A stretch of 64,000 nucleotides of DNA from Prorocentrum cordatum (GCA_963575745.1 CAUYUJ010003625.1:426635-490634), one strand, 5' to 3'; counted from the stretch's first letter, positions 37,690 through 48,970 are shown. Made by a program: numbers and translations. The notes: generated by a model not told the origin, from the letters alone.

Positions 37690-38440
37690 TTGGTCCTTAA
37701 CTCCAATAAGACCTTGGCTGCGCGATCCTTAGTCAATCCGTCGGCTAGCATAGCCAGCGTATATGGAGGGTCTGCCCCTTCTGCCGCCCGATGCCGAGGC
37801 ACTCGGCACTCGCCCTTTTGCCGCGTAGCCCAAGCCCCGCTGACTCCATCTTCTCGATCGCGTCGCATCCCGACTACCCTCGTGCGACTAGGACGCAAGA
37901 GCAGGATGAGATGGCGTCGTACACGTGCTGCTTGCAGGCGTCGCCCACTGGGCCGCACTCCTGCTCGCATGCGAAGAATCGCGCGTAGCTGATCTCGCTC
38001 GAGGTCTCAGTCATCACCTGGACCTCCGCATTCGCGCTGCTTCTGGCCACGCGAGGCAACTTGCAGGATCTCCATGAGATAGGCGCCGCAGTCTCCGTCG
38101 AACCGCTGAAGAGTGCCAGCGGGGCCAGCACGGCCATCTCCTCGCCTCGGGACTCGCCAGAGTCTCGCGCTGCCCAAGCCGCGTCGCCCCAGCCAACCGC
38201 GGCGATCTGGTCGATGGCCAGAATGGCCACGACCACGTCGGCAATGTCGCTCGTGGCGCGGATGAACTTGTTGATCTCTGGGTGGTTGAGACCTTGGCCG
38301 TCGGAATCTCGGCTTGGAGTAGAGATGCTTCTGCGCTGATCCACGGGGACGACTACTGCGCGCGCCATCGACCTGCACCGAGTCGGCCTCGTAGGCATGA
38401 TCGTTCCTTGGCCGAAACTCCCTCTGTAGGCTTTCGGCCA
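37690..38440 (-). pseudogene. Copia RNase H domain and C-terminal tail (element 2)
   Basis: AVGWGDAAWAARDSGESRGE carries the first catalytic Asp in the usual G-x-D-A-x-W context; ISWRSCKLPRVARSSANAEV is the W-x-S-x-K-L-x-R-x-x-R-S-S-x-x-A-E block with the catalytic Glu. ISYARFF follows. After a frame change, YTLAMLADGLTK is the standard Copia C-terminal ADGLTK motif. Both signature blocks are intact although the frame is broken, so this domain has decayed late or by indel rather than substitution. It would degrade the RNA of RNA-DNA hybrids in retrotransposition. Confidence 0.8.
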
Positions 38441-38442
38441 CG

Positions 38443-39070
38443 TCATATCTTGATGGGCCCCACGTTCAGGCTGCAGCTGTCCTGGGCGAGGCTGCAGGCG
38501 AAATCGCCAGTCTGTCGGATACTGATGCCACGCTGCACGAGGGCTCGACTCTCCCAAGGCGCCCACTCGAAGGCCTCGTGGATGTCGGTGCGCTTCTTGA
38601 GGAAGGCCGGGCTCGCATGGTCACAAGGGGACACCACGTCGTCGACGCGTAGGATCACCACGCCAACCAGCTCGTCGCCATCGCGGACGACCCAGACGAA
38701 AGGCTCGAATTGAACAACCTCCAGCTCGAGTTTCTTGAGCACGTCCTTGAAGTGGGGCCACCACTGGCGTGGAGCGCGTACGAATCCGCGCATGGCTTGC
38801 TGAACTAAGGTACCTGGTCGCTACCCACGCCGAAGACCTGGCGGACGTCCGAAGGTCCGCGCAGATATTTCTCTACTCCTCGTGGGTCTCTCCCTGGAGG
38901 AAGGCTGCCACTGCATCTGGCCTCTCCAGTTTCCACTAGCGTCTTGCTGCCACGGCCCCTAGAAGTTGGCGCGCCCGTTGAAGGCGACGGGGGGCTCCGT
39001 CCGCAGGCGGGGCAAGTCGGGGTCGCTGAACCGAGCGCGACCACTCTGGCTATGTCTCGGAGCACGTCGC
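38443..39070 (-). pseudogene. Copia reverse transcriptase (element 2)
   Basis: The 5' part reads RFSDPDLPRLRTEPPVAFNG (about 39045-38985), equivalent to the G-x-x-D-P-D-L-x-x-L-R-T-x-A-P motif of dinoflagellate Copia RTs. The palm motif is VVILRVDDVV (about 38670), with the V-D-D catalytic aspartates retained. Between them the frame is broken near 38810, and thumb-proximal ALVQRGISIRQTGDFACSLA follows. Normal Copia RTs span about 240 residues; here about 200 codons remain, with at least one frameshift. Confidence 0.8.
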
Positions 39071-40384
39071 CCTGCGAGTGCTCCTACCAGGTCAGCGCGA
39101 AGCGGCAGCGCAAGGGGCGCGCCGGGTCGATCCCTCATCTGCTCAGGAACCTGACCACCTTCGCGCTGGAAACGAGAAGACATGCGCAATCCTTGTGCTG
39201 AGCCTCGACCAGCAATTTCTTCTCCTCTGCGGTCGCCTTCTTGAAGGAGACCCCCACTCGGCCCTTGCGGGCCTGTCGGGGATCTTCTGGCCCGGGTCAA
39301 TCCAGGCCCGGGCCAGCAGGAAACCAAAAACTGCAATGCAGGACAAAAAAACTGCAACGCAAATCTTCGCAAACCCGGGTCAGCCAATATGCGCGGCCGC
39401 CTCGCGGCCACGAGCGGCTCGCTAACCAGGGTCAGCCAGAGGGGGTCTTCGCAGGATCCTGCAGGATCTGGCGCCCTGGCTGACCCCCGTCTGCATTGAC
39501 CCCCGCCTCGAGGCCCCCGAGCCTAAATTGCAGCGAAGTAGCCGGGGTCGCCCGCGTAAGTCATGAGCGCGGGCTCGTTGTCGACGGGGATGTCTAGCAC
39601 AATGAGCTCGCCATCCCCCTTGGCCTCGTCGCGCTGCGGGATGCTGCGCGCGCATCCCCGGTATAAGTTCCCCTCCTACACTAGGAAAAGCCTCCTAGAT
39701 TGCAGCGGCGATCCGCTCCTTTTGGACAGATGGCTCTGACGACACCGGGGCTTGCCGATGGCACTTGTTGTTGACATCGGGCGCCGTCTCTTCTTCCAGG
39801 TCATTTTCTTCCAAGCCCACGGCAATGGGGCGCTGGGAAGCGTGGCCCTCCTGGTCGTCACTTGGTGGGGCCTCAGGGCCTCCATGATGTTTTCTGCTCT
39901 GGGCAATCCAGCTCCCTCGCCCGGTCGGTCGGTTCGTCGCCGCGTCGAGAAGGCCCGGTGGAACCTCTGGCCTTGCCGGCTGGGTGACAGGGTCTGGTTC
40001 AGCACTCGTCTCGAGCCAAGGGTTTCCAAAATGTCGCATCCTCCTCGGAGGTCTGTCCAGGTAGAGGAGGTCATTCGAGCCCAGACGGGGCCGACGGCAA
40101 GCTGCCGCCTCCGCCAATTCCTGGTCCGAGGCTCCGAGGGTTTCCCCGGGGGGCCGGTAGATCGTCGTCCTCGTCGATCACCTGGGGTCCGCTCGGAATG
40201 CCAGCAAAAGCGCGGGCGCTGACCGGCTCGCCGTCGCCCGCGGCAAGGTCCTCGCCAGTCGGCGGGGACTCGCTGGAAAGGTCGATCACCTCGTCGGCGT
40301 CGACTTGCTTCTGGACCTCGCCAAGGCACGTCCCAGGAGGCTTGCGGCGCGGGCGCGGGGAATCCATCGCCCTATCGGACGGGG
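39071..40384 (-). other. Integrase-RT linker of element 2, with a short palindrome
   Basis: The region encodes acidic, Pro-rich linker sequence (VDADEVIDLSSESPPTGEDL near 40290) expected between integrase and RT. An 11-bp perfect inverted repeat, GGGTCAGCCAG (39429-39439) and CTGGCTGACCC (39476-39486), encloses a GCAGGATCCTGC palindrome. No separate gene. Confidence 0.55.
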
Positions 40385-40667
40385 CGGCCGGTCGAAGCTG
40401 TTCTAGAGCAACTCGGTAGTGGCAACCAGCCAATGCGATGTTGACTACTGTCCCAGGTAGACCAGGTCGGTGTCCAGAGCTCGCGGGCTCGCCACAGAGG
40501 ACTCGCCCAGGTCCGCACAAACGACCTCGCCCTGGCATGAAACGAGGCTGCCCCCCCTTCCACCAGGCTCCAGGCGGGGGCCGCCTGCGCGCGAAGACCA
40601 GATCACCAACCTTGCACTTCTTGAAGACCCTGAACCGCGCTGCCTCGGCTCGCAAGACGCGGTCCGA
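40385..40667 (-). pseudogene. Copia integrase C-terminal domain (element 2)
   Basis: Minus-strand LRAEAARFRVFKKCKVGDLV begins the domain; GAWWKGGQPR, LCGPGRVLCGEP and ALAGCHYRVALEQLRPA follow. The G-P-G-R-V and L-E-Q-L-R-P-A phrases are the conserved ends of the DNA-binding chromo-like fold in these integrases. The DDE core should lie at 40700-41250, but I could not follow it in any frame. Confidence 0.75.
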
Positions 40668-41289
40668 ACTATCCATCTGGGTGTGCCAGCCTCGACAGGT
40701 GGTCGTACTTGAGCGTCTCTGCTGACTGCACCGTCTTGCATTCCGGCGCTGATGAGAAAAGGTCGACGGCGGTGCCAAATGGCGTCCGACCTGCATGCCG
40801 CTGGAGCGGGCTGAAACCCTACATCCGGCTCGCCGCAACCTGAAGGCCGATCATCGCGGTAGTCGGCACCTCGGCAGAGACCATCCCATCGACGGCGTCG
40901 ATGGCCTCATTAGAAGCCTCGATTGCACGCTCGATCTTACTGATCCGACAGCCCAGCGGGCGTCGGCGGCGCAGGGCAGGCAGGAAATGCGCAGCCTATC
41001 GGCCCACTCCCTGGACTCGTCGGATACGGCACTCCCAGCGGGGTCGTAGCGCATAACCGAAGTTATGTCGTAGGTCGGTCTCCCGCGCGCACTTGTCGAG
41101 TCTGTCCCGGGATCTTCTCCCTCTCGCCGATCAGCCTCGCGCAGAGGACGTCAAAGCCGGCGTCGAGGGCCGCCAGCGCCATCGCGCTCGCGTTCGTGCC
41201 GCGTCGGATCTACGAGAAGGCGCCAAAGAGCACTTCGTGACCGCTCTGGGGATGCTCGTGATGACGCAGAGGGCCGCTTCGCTGGTGCT

Positions 41290-42700
41290 CGGTGAGCATC
41301 GAAGATGTCGCGCTGAAAATTGCGGGCCGACCGTGGCACCTCTGGCCGAGCACCTCGATCTCGAAGATACCGCCAAACGTGCGCCCGAAGTATATGTCCA
41401 AAGTTGGTGTAGACCAGCCTAATGTAGCTCTCGAGCTCCTTGACCGTCTCGCAGGTGAGGTCGTGGCTCTCCTCGCCGTTCTGCGGAGGCATACCTGGCT
41501 CATCCTCCGCAGTCGTCGGCTCGGCAGCCGGCTGCTGAATCGCAGCCGGACAGTGACAGCGCGCAACCTCGTCGTCGAAGTAGTCGGGGTTGTGGCTCCT
41601 CGTTGGAGCTCGGAGGATCCTGCGACACAGCATCTCAAGGTAGTAGCCCGACGCCTCGGTGCGCAGGCTGCTCTCAATCCCCTCGTGACAGTGGCCTCCG
41701 AAGCGCTGTAGAGGCTGGGGAGCAACCCAGATCCTCTTGTCGTTCGTCAGGAACTTCCAGCGTTTCTCCACGACCCCCCCGGCATCTGAAGCTCGAAGCC
41801 CACGCGAACAGCCACCCGCGATGACCTCGAAGGGGGGAATATGGTGAAGATCCGTCCAACAGACCCCCTGCCGCGAGCGGCCGTCGCGGGTTTGCTTCGC
41901 GAGGGCCGGGCCGCGCAAAAGGAGAACCTGCTGCGCGAAAATGCTGCGGCTCTTGGCCCACTTCCTGCGAAGGTACCCCTTCCGCTTATCGTCGCGCTGG
42001 TCGACGTTCTGCCTCGTCGACCAGGGCCCGCGCGGTGGCGCGCTGGCGAAGATGTCGGGGCGCCTCTCGTCGAGAAGGAGCTTCGCCTTGTGGCGGCCCT
42101 GCGGCTTGCTGAGGTCGCGGTCGCCGAAAAGGGGGAACCGCTCGCAGCGGTGGCATTTCTCGTCGCGCACCTGGCCCTGGTTCGATCTCTGGCGGGCGCG
42201 GGCCTCGACCATCGCCGAACCGCCGAAGGTCGCAAGGGCGCGCGTGGCCTGCGCTGATAGCCGCGGCCCTTCAACGGGCGAGTCGCGTCACCGAGCCAGC
42301 GCGCCCTCTCGCACTGAACGTCGCGCAGGCCGCCACGGTTGCTCGCTTGGCGGCGCCGCCCGTAGGGCATCGCCCTCATGATCGGCTCGTGCGTTGCGAT
42401 GCCCCACTTCTGCTGACAGCGCGAACGCTGGCACTCCCGAGCGCAGCGGGCCTCGATGGCCAGGCCCGCGACCGCGGACGCAGTCTTCGCCCTCTTGATC
42501 TCCACCTCCTTCTTGATCTGACCGCGCGCGACGATCCGGTCGATCACCTCCTCCTTCTTCCCCGTCTGGGCCAGCCCCCAGCTCTTGCGCGGGGACCCGA
42601 AGTGGTTGATCGCCGTGACCACGCTGAGCTGCCCGTGGATCTGCCCCGAGCTGAGCGCTGCAAACGCAGTCGCCTCCGCGCACTTGGTCAAGACATCCGA
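41290..42700 (-). pseudogene. Copia pre-integrase linker and HHCC region (element 2)
   Basis: ETVKELESYIRLVYTNFGHI then LRAHVWRYLRDRGARPEVPR and RNFQRDIFDAH (41450-41290) match the zinc-binding region that opens the integrase. The usual Cys residues (F-x-C-x-x-C) read as R-D-I-F-D, so the zinc site is damaged. The upstream block at 42700-41740 has SPRKSWGLAQTGKKEEVIDR, similar to a SAP-like L-G-x-x-x-x-G-K-K-x-E-L-I-x-R-I segment, then Arg-rich sequence. Frames change at least twice across the region. Confidence 0.65.
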
Positions 42701-44569
42701 CTTTGCGCTCTAGGTAGCGCCGCGCAACTCCATGTTCTGCTAGATCGCCGCGGCAGAAGCGGCCGACTTTTTTGCCTGCCGGCGCGGGCTGCGAGCCCCG
42801 AGCATCTCCTGATGCCCAAGCTCCGCCGGCCAGGTCGGGCACTTGGCGGGGAGCAGCTGCGCCGGCAGGCCGTAGCTGCTGAAAATTGTTGGCCCCCACC
42901 CCTGCCCCTCGAGAAGAAAAGATTGCCGTGCCAGTCCGGGCAGGAAGCACGCCTGCACATGACGCGCGAACCTGGTGCATCACAGGACCACCCCATCACC
43001 AGGACGAGCGACAACAGGTGCACTTTGTCGATGAGGCATTCCGCGTCGCTGTCGCGGACAGGAACATGATCCTGCGACATTGAGCCGCGACCCTGCGGCA
43101 CCACTGGAAACTGCTCCAGCCGCGCTCGGATTCGGCGCAGTCCCTGCGATTTGCACGCGCGCAAGTCGCACGGCCGCCTCCCGCGCCGCCTCGGATAAAG
43201 GCGCCCACCTGCCCGAACGCCGCGGCGATCGCGCGGCCCCCCGCGGCGACCTTGGACGGCCCGCCAGACGCCCGAGCGGAACCCGCCCAGGACCGCCACG
43301 TCTAGACAGGAAACTTCCGGCGAGGACACCCTTCTACAGTGAAGGGAATCAATCGCCAAGGTCATTTGAACTAAATCCAGATTTTCGCGCGTTGTGTGCA
43401 ACCTGCGCAAAAACACCCCCTTTTCTAGACTGCGTGTAAGTATAAACGTCTGGGCGCCTTCTAATTAAAAGACTGCGCGGCTGTCTAGACGCGTCGGAAT
43501 GCGACGAGCGCCAGCCCGGCCACCCCGCCGCGGGACGGGCTCGTCGGGCTAAATTGGAAGGCAGCGCGGCGCGCTGGAAGATGGAACCACGCCTGGAGCC
43601 CATGATCTGCCATCGAAAAAACAAGACAACCAGTCCCTCCGCAGTCTTCTGGCCAGCCGGGGCGCGCGCCACGAAAACGCACTTGTCGCGCGCGCGCGGG
43701 ATGCGCCAAACAGACGTTCGCTGCGCCTCCGCGCCCAGGCCCATCCATGGCGCAGGCCCGACAGGCAGGCTCGCAACTGCAAAGAGAACCACTTTCGCGC
43801 CCGCACCCGGATCTTCGATCGAACCGCCACAGGACGGGCGGATGAGACCCGAATAAGGACCCCCGCCGGGGAGAATCCAAGGGCAAGGCGAGCGCCCCAA
43901 AAACTTTGATGAGTAGCTGTCCAGCTTCCACTTCTCGAAGAGCACCGTCCTCAATAAAGTCCCCAGTGTGCGCCGCGCCCAGCGGTGGCGCGTCGCCCGC
44001 GATCGCGGCTCCGCGCAGACCCACATCCCCCGGGAACATAGAGGCCCAGGTGAGAGGCCAGAAACCGCCAGACGTTGATTCGGCATTTTCGGCGGGGGGC
44101 TAGACGTTGATTCGGCGTTTCTGCTCGCGGGGCGCGGCGCTTCGCCCGAAACCGCCGCCCGCTCGGGCGACGAAGGCGTCGCCGGCCACGTCGACGCGCA
44201 ACCTCGAACGGGTTCCAACTTCGTCGCGCGAACACCTTCACTTGGCCCTTCTTCGCGTCGCCGGCCATCCTCGCCCGTTTGTCGCCGCCGTCGTCAACCG
44301 CCCTTTTCGCCCGGCCCCCCCGGCCCTCTCGCGCCCGCCCCCCCCCCGTATATGCGAATGACCCCGCTTCGACATCCATGCTCTCCACCCCCTCGTCAGC
44401 GCCATGATCTCGCCGCTTCCCTGCCCCCCCTGCAGATGCCCCCCCCCTTCCCCTCCCCCATCCGCCCCGCCCCCCGCCCCCGTGAGCGCCCCTCTATTTT
44501 CTAATGGCATTCCTTTCTTCCTCCTGTTCCTCCCCCTCTTCCTCGCCGCCAGCGCCCCGCCGTGCCCCG

Positions 44570-45110
44570 CGGCCTAATTGGCCGAATTGCGATCTAATCG
44601 CGGTCTAATTAAAGTCTAATCCCGGTATAACGCCAGTCGGACTGCGATCTAACTCCGATCTATAACTGGTCTAGCTCCGGTTTAAGAGCGGCATAAAAAT
44701 TGCCTACACGCGGCCCAACCCACCGCCCGCCGAATCTCCGTCAGACAATTCCAAAGATCGCTCATTTCCGACGTCTGGTCTGCCATGGGGCCTGTGACAT
44801 TATGTTGATCGCGTGATCTCGCCGCCCGGCCCGCGCGCCCGGCCGCCCCCCTCGCGCCCCCCAGGGTGCCCCCCGAGGCGCACGGGCGAAGGGTCGGGCT
44901 TCTGCGGGCCAACGGCTGTCCAGACTCGGACGGATTGCGGTCAAATTCCGGTCTGAGTTTTGTTTAAGTCCGGTCTAATGTTGGTGTAATTGCGGTCGCA
45001 TTCCAGTCTCTATGTTTAGCATCATTGCGGTACGTCTGATTGCAGCGCGGAAATTGCCAGAAAACTGGTCTTCACGCGGCCTGAAAGCCGGGCCAGCCCC
45101 ACTGGGCGAG
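44570..45110 (+). repeat. CGGTCTAATT ~12-bp repeat in two parallel blocks
   Basis: Block 1 (44573-44695) and block 2 (44930-45025) are built of degenerate 11-12-bp units: GCGGTCTAATT, CGGTCTAAT, CGGTATAAC, CGATCTAAC. Each block ends in AAATTGCC followed by a CACGCGGCC segment (44697-44713; 45050-45081), so the whole is a ~360-bp direct duplication with GC-rich sequence between. Confidence 0.8.
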
Positions 45111-45800
45111 CTCGCGGGCGCGGCAGCTGGATGGGGGGGGGCGAGAGGGAGGCGGGGGGGGCATAAGCATTAGCACGCAGAGGATGGCGCGATGATTGCC
45201 AGGCCTCTGTCACTGCGTCTCACGCCATGCGCAGCGCGACCTGTAAGTTCAGCGCCGCGGTCAGCCGCGAAGGCGGCCGGACCCCCTTCGCCTCGCCAGC
45301 GCCGGAGCGGCCCCAGGGCGCGGCGCCCTCGCGACCGAGGCCATTTCGCCATCGCCACGCGCGCCGCGCAAGCAAGAAGCATAAACCTGGAAACCCAAAA
45401 AACTAAGATCGCCAGGCGGCCAGGGCGGCGCGCCGGAATGCGATTTCAGCAGAAGGGGGATGTGCCCCAGCAGGAAAGTCTCCGACATCCGCGTCGCACC
45501 CACGTCCTGCCCCGGGCCCACAGGCGGCAACTCCCCCCGCGCCCATGGCTCCATCTCCTCGTTATCCGGCATCACTTGCTGACTCTCTGCTTTGCTGCAT
45601 GTCGCCTCGTGTTTGAAACTCGCGCAGTTATGAGGGGCGCGGCAAACGATGATAAATGAGCTCCTCGGTTGAACCGCTTGCACCGAAACTAGCCATGGAA
45701 GATGATGACGCCGGGGAATGGAGCCCCGGGAACGCGGGGATCTCGGGGGGGGCACTGGGATGCGGGCCAGACGATGTCATTCAGGAAATCAGAACAGGTG

Positions 45801-45949
45801 GCAATGATGACTGCGGCGCAGGGAATGAGGATGTTTCCGCGGGCGCAAGTTATCATGACGCACCCGTGGCAACAGGTGCTGACGACGTTCCCGCTGCTGT
45901 AGATAATGATGATACCCCCGCTGCCGCAGGTCATGATGACGACCCATGA
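45801..45949 (+). repeat. 27-bp repeat encoding Asp/Ala/Pro nonapeptides
   Basis: Six units of 27 bp within a plus-strand frame of 97 codons (45656-45949): GNEDVSAGA, SYHDAPVAT, GADDVPAAV, DNDDTPAAA, GHDDDP. The exact multiple of three and conserved Asp and Ala-rich positions allow coding, but the frame is short and isolated on the plus strand, so I call it a repeat only. Confidence 0.6.
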
Positions 45950-46129
45950 GCGCAAGCAACGTTGGCGCACCCGGGCCACGCGAGGCCCCGCTCTCGGGGG
46001 TCTCGCACGGAAGCTCTCTGGGGTCATCTGCAGGAGCATTCGGGCGTTCGCTGGCGATCTGCTGCTCGTTCCTCATATGACAAATTCACCTTCCGGCGCT
46101 GCGCTGGCCTCGGGCGTCGAGGGCGCGCG

Positions 46130-46600
46130 CCCCTAGCCGAGAGCAGCCGCGGAGCCGACATCGGCTTGCGACGCAAGTGGCCGCGCAAGGTGACCGCTCG
46201 GAAGGGCGAGCAATTGCGCTCGGCGCCCGAGCATCTCGAAATAAACCGCGCGCGCCTCGCAGTCGATCGCTGCGCCACGGCGGCTCAAGACATCAACTCC
46301 AATCAGAAAATGGGGCGTCGGCGCCCAATGCATCGATCTCGAGCTCGCCCCCCGCGCCGGAGATCTTCGGCGGCGCGGTAGACTTGCCGGCGCGGGCCTC
46401 GGAACAGCCGTCGCGGAAGATGACGGTTGACCTCTGGCTGACGTCCATCTTGATGTTCTTGCCCGTCTGCTCGCACATGGCGCCGCGCAGCGTCTCGGCG
46501 GCCTCTGCGCCCGCGACGCCGGGAGTGGCGCCGATGTCCGGGATGCCGAAAACCTTGGAGGCGGACTGCTTCACGCCCATAAGTACCGCTCTTCGCCCTC
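46130..46600 (-). pseudogene. Copia aspartic protease (element 2)
   Basis: FGIPDIGATPGVAGAEAAET contains D-I-G-A-T, the element's version of the catalytic D-[ST]-G-[AS] motif, with Ile replacing Thr/Ser. DVSQRSTVIFRDG and ISGAGGELEIDALGADAPF follow; after a frameshift HFLIGVDVLSRRGAAIDCEA and LPSGHLARPL form the C-terminal flap and helix region typical of these proteases. It would cleave the Gag-Pol polyprotein. One frameshift near 46310 separates the halves. Confidence 0.75.
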
Positions 46601-48102
46601 CTCCAGGGTCGCCCAGATGGGCAGAGCCACCCGACGACCCGGACGTGAACCTCGGTTGAGGTCCTCGTCTGGCAACAGCGCCTGCCCCAGCTCGCAAACC
46701 GACTCGTCGCGCTTGATCAGTTGGGCCCCCGCCCATCTCCGCGCCCAGCTGAGCGCTGGGAGAGACGGAGCTGGAGAAACCCTTCCTCGGTCGATCTCGA
46801 TCTCCTCGGCTGCCGGTCGATGAAGCTCGATATCTGCGGTTTTCTGCCCCACGAATGCCCCCGCGCCCCAAGCGCGGGCCCTCTCGTGCGGGGCGGGGGC
46901 GGTCGCCGCTCTGAGAACTTGGTCGCTATCGTCGACGTCCGTCTCCGCGCCCGCGTCCTTCCGAAAGACCAGAGCCTCGGGATGCCGCTCGAGGCCTCTT
47001 GTCGCGCGGGCTGCGCTTCTCTTCCTCGCCCACGGGGTAGAACTTCCTTTCCTCGCCGACTTCACTCCTGGAAGCAAGCCTCGAGCCTCCTTACAGCTGC
47101 GCCGCTGAGCTCCGAAGGCGGCCTCGGCCTCCTCAATCTCCTGGGCGTTGCGGAGGGGCTCCTCGGAGCTTCGGGATCCTCATCCCGCTGAGCGTCGTTG
47201 GAGGCATCCGACTTGTCGCAGTAGCCGTTGCCGTCCTCATCGTCATCTTCAAAATCGCCCTGGCCCCAGCCTGCATGGATCCTGCAACAGTCGCGGCGAC
47301 GTTGGTCCTCGCCCTGCTTCTTATCGCGATTCGTGAGTCCGTTATCTGGCAAGGATGCTCGCATCTGCTATCCGATGCTGTCGTAGTCGAAATTGCACTT
47401 CACCGCGCTGATCACTGCTACTCGCTCGGTCGGGCATTATCTGGATCTCTGCAAAACAACCAGCCGCGGAGCTGGTCAAAAGGAACCGCCCGATTGAAGT
47501 CGGTTCCGAAGTCAGGGTGTTCAGGGATCTCCTCGAGTCCACCCTTGATGAAGTTCCCGAGGTTCAGGTTTAGCTCCTTTGCCTTCTCGGCAGCCCCCTC
47601 GTGGCCCTCTAGCTCGATCATGTATAGGAACCAATTCAGATCTGACTATAGATCGTGCTACTCCGTTGCCCGTTGTGAGAGACGCGGCATTATTTGCTTA
47701 TTGATGTATTCGGTGTCGAATATTTCGACCACGTCATGATTGGCCTCGTCGTCGCGGCTGGTGTAACTTGGCATCGGCTGTCCGATGTTACGGCGTAGAT
47801 CGAATATCCATCTGGCCAAGTACTTTCCGGCGCCATGGATGGCTGAGCTCCGAGCTTGGCACCGACGTGTCCGAGCAACTCGGTGGCACCGTCGTCTCTC
47901 TCGATGCGGTCCCAGTCAACGTCCTTGGCGGCTTGTCCAGCTGTTCCTTCGAGTCGTCTCCACAGCCTGGGACCGCACACAATCGTTCATCACGCCGAAC
48001 CCCTTTGATATAGGCCTGGACGTCTCTCTCGTCATCATATACCGTGGTGAAGTCTCCATTCCACTTAGGTGCACTGCCATATCGGTTGTTGTTATTCGCC
48101 AT
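46600..48102 (-). pseudogene. Copia gag region (element 2)
   Basis: Starts MANNNNRYGSAPKWNGDFTT at 48102 (APKWNGD is the typical opening phrase), then RDVQAYIKGVRRDER; a frame change at about 47990 leads to GPRLWRRLEGTAGQAAKDVD and GATELLGHVGAKLG. A further frame gives NHDVVEIFDTEYINKQIMPR, and another LEGHEGAAEKAKELNLNLGN and FDQLRGWLFC. 47360-47060 encodes an acidic linker. The nucleocapsid zinc knuckle was not found. At least four frameshifts. Confidence 0.75.
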
Positions 48103-48454
48103 TGTTTTTGTTTACAGCGTGGTCCGTGACAATTGTCCGTGGAGCTTAACTGATCCGCTACCATGCAATGGTCCCGCTGGAACCACTACCCTATGCAAAA
48201 TAAGTGGAGACTGCTCTCCTCAGCTCTCCTGTCGACGCGTTGGTATGTATGATGCTGATGTATGGGAAATACGGACAGTGGGAGCGCGAGGCTGCTCGCG
48301 CGATGGTGATAGAAGGGAGCTGTTTGCTGTTACCTAATCTGTGGTTCCGGGTGAGCCCTGATACGCACGCAGGTGAAATCTCACGCTCGGCCTCTAGAGG
48401 ACAATGGTCGTAAGTAAGCTCTTGTCAAGCAAGTTCGGGGCTGTGAATTGCAGA
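48103..48454. other. 5' flank of Copia element 2; possible degraded LTR, nothing identified
   Basis: In the position where a 5' LTR/leader should be. No inverted TG...CA ends or copy near 37.5 kb were recognised by eye. Confidence 0.35.
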
Positions 48455-48885
48455 AGGAGGGGGCTCACGCCTGAGACTTCCTCGGAATTCGCTCACAGAC
48501 GAGGCTCCCGCCTGGTATTTCGCCCATATTCAAGCCTCAGGAGCCCAAAAGTGACGACAGGTACAGGCTTGACGATGACCCGCTCTGATTGAAAGCAAAA
48601 CATAACGGTCAGGCCATAGGGAGGGGGCTCCCGCCTGAGACTTCCTCACAATTCGTTCACAGACGAGGCTCCCGCCTGATACTCCCCACATATTCAGATC
48701 CAAGAGCCGAGAAGTGACGACGGCTTCAGATTTGACGATGACCCGCTCGGATTCAAAACAGATTGGGGGCCCATAGGGAGGGGGCTTCCGCCTGAGACTT
48801 CCTCGCAATGCACTAACGGACGAGGCTCACGCCTGATCCGTCCCTCATACTCAAATATAACGATCACCCACTCGGATGAAAAACG
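48455..48885 (+). repeat. ~150-bp tandem repeat (GAGGCTCCCGCCTGA), left block
   Basis: Three units of decreasing length (about 175, 150 and 105 bp), each with GGGGGCTCCCGCCTGAGACT, CACAGACGAGGCTCCCGCCT and GATGACCCGCTCGGATT. CCATAGGGAGGGGGCTCC in each unit resembles the CCATAGGGAGCTCC core of the 90-bp satellite. The right block is at 52235-52480, beyond the satellite element. Confidence 0.85.
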
Positions 48886-48970
48886 TGAGGTGCTCGCTTT
48901 GCAGAGACAGCGCCCCGCGTTCCTGTGGTGTTGGGAGCATCGCAGTTGTAGGGTATCCAGTGGAGATATA

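Larger units (their letters stand above)
42900..46050. other. Sequence inserted between protease and integrase of element 2
   Basis: Between the protease (to 46130) and the linker (from about 42700) lies about 3 kb without retroelement motifs. It contains the CGGTCTAATT repeats (44570-45110), a 27-bp repeat (45801-45949), a 15-bp direct repeat AGACGTTGATTCGGC at 44072 and 44102, and a minus-strand frame (44218-43349) of unknown nature whose central part (FEKWKLDSYSSKFLGRSPCP) is protein-like. No transposon ends were identified. Confidence 0.5.
37560..48102 (-). mobile_element. Copia-like LTR retroelement 2 (old, frameshifted, interrupted)
   Basis: In minus-strand order: gag (48102-46600), aspartic protease (46600-46130), foreign insertion (about 46000-43000), linker (42700-41740), integrase zinc-binding region (41450-41290), integrase C-terminus (40667-40385), reverse transcriptase (39070-38443), RNase H (38440-37870) and a C-terminal LADGLTK tail (near 37730). 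The gag-protease-integrase-RT-RNase H order defines Ty1/Copia. Domains lie in all three frames, so at least eight frameshifts have accumulated; it cannot encode an intact polyprotein. No LTRs were identified by eye. Confidence 0.8.

Noticed and set aside
43349-44218. 289-codon minus-strand frame considered as gag of element 2
   Set aside because: Element 2 gag lies upstream at 46.6-48.1 kb and this frame shows none of its motifs. Left as unexplained insert sequence.
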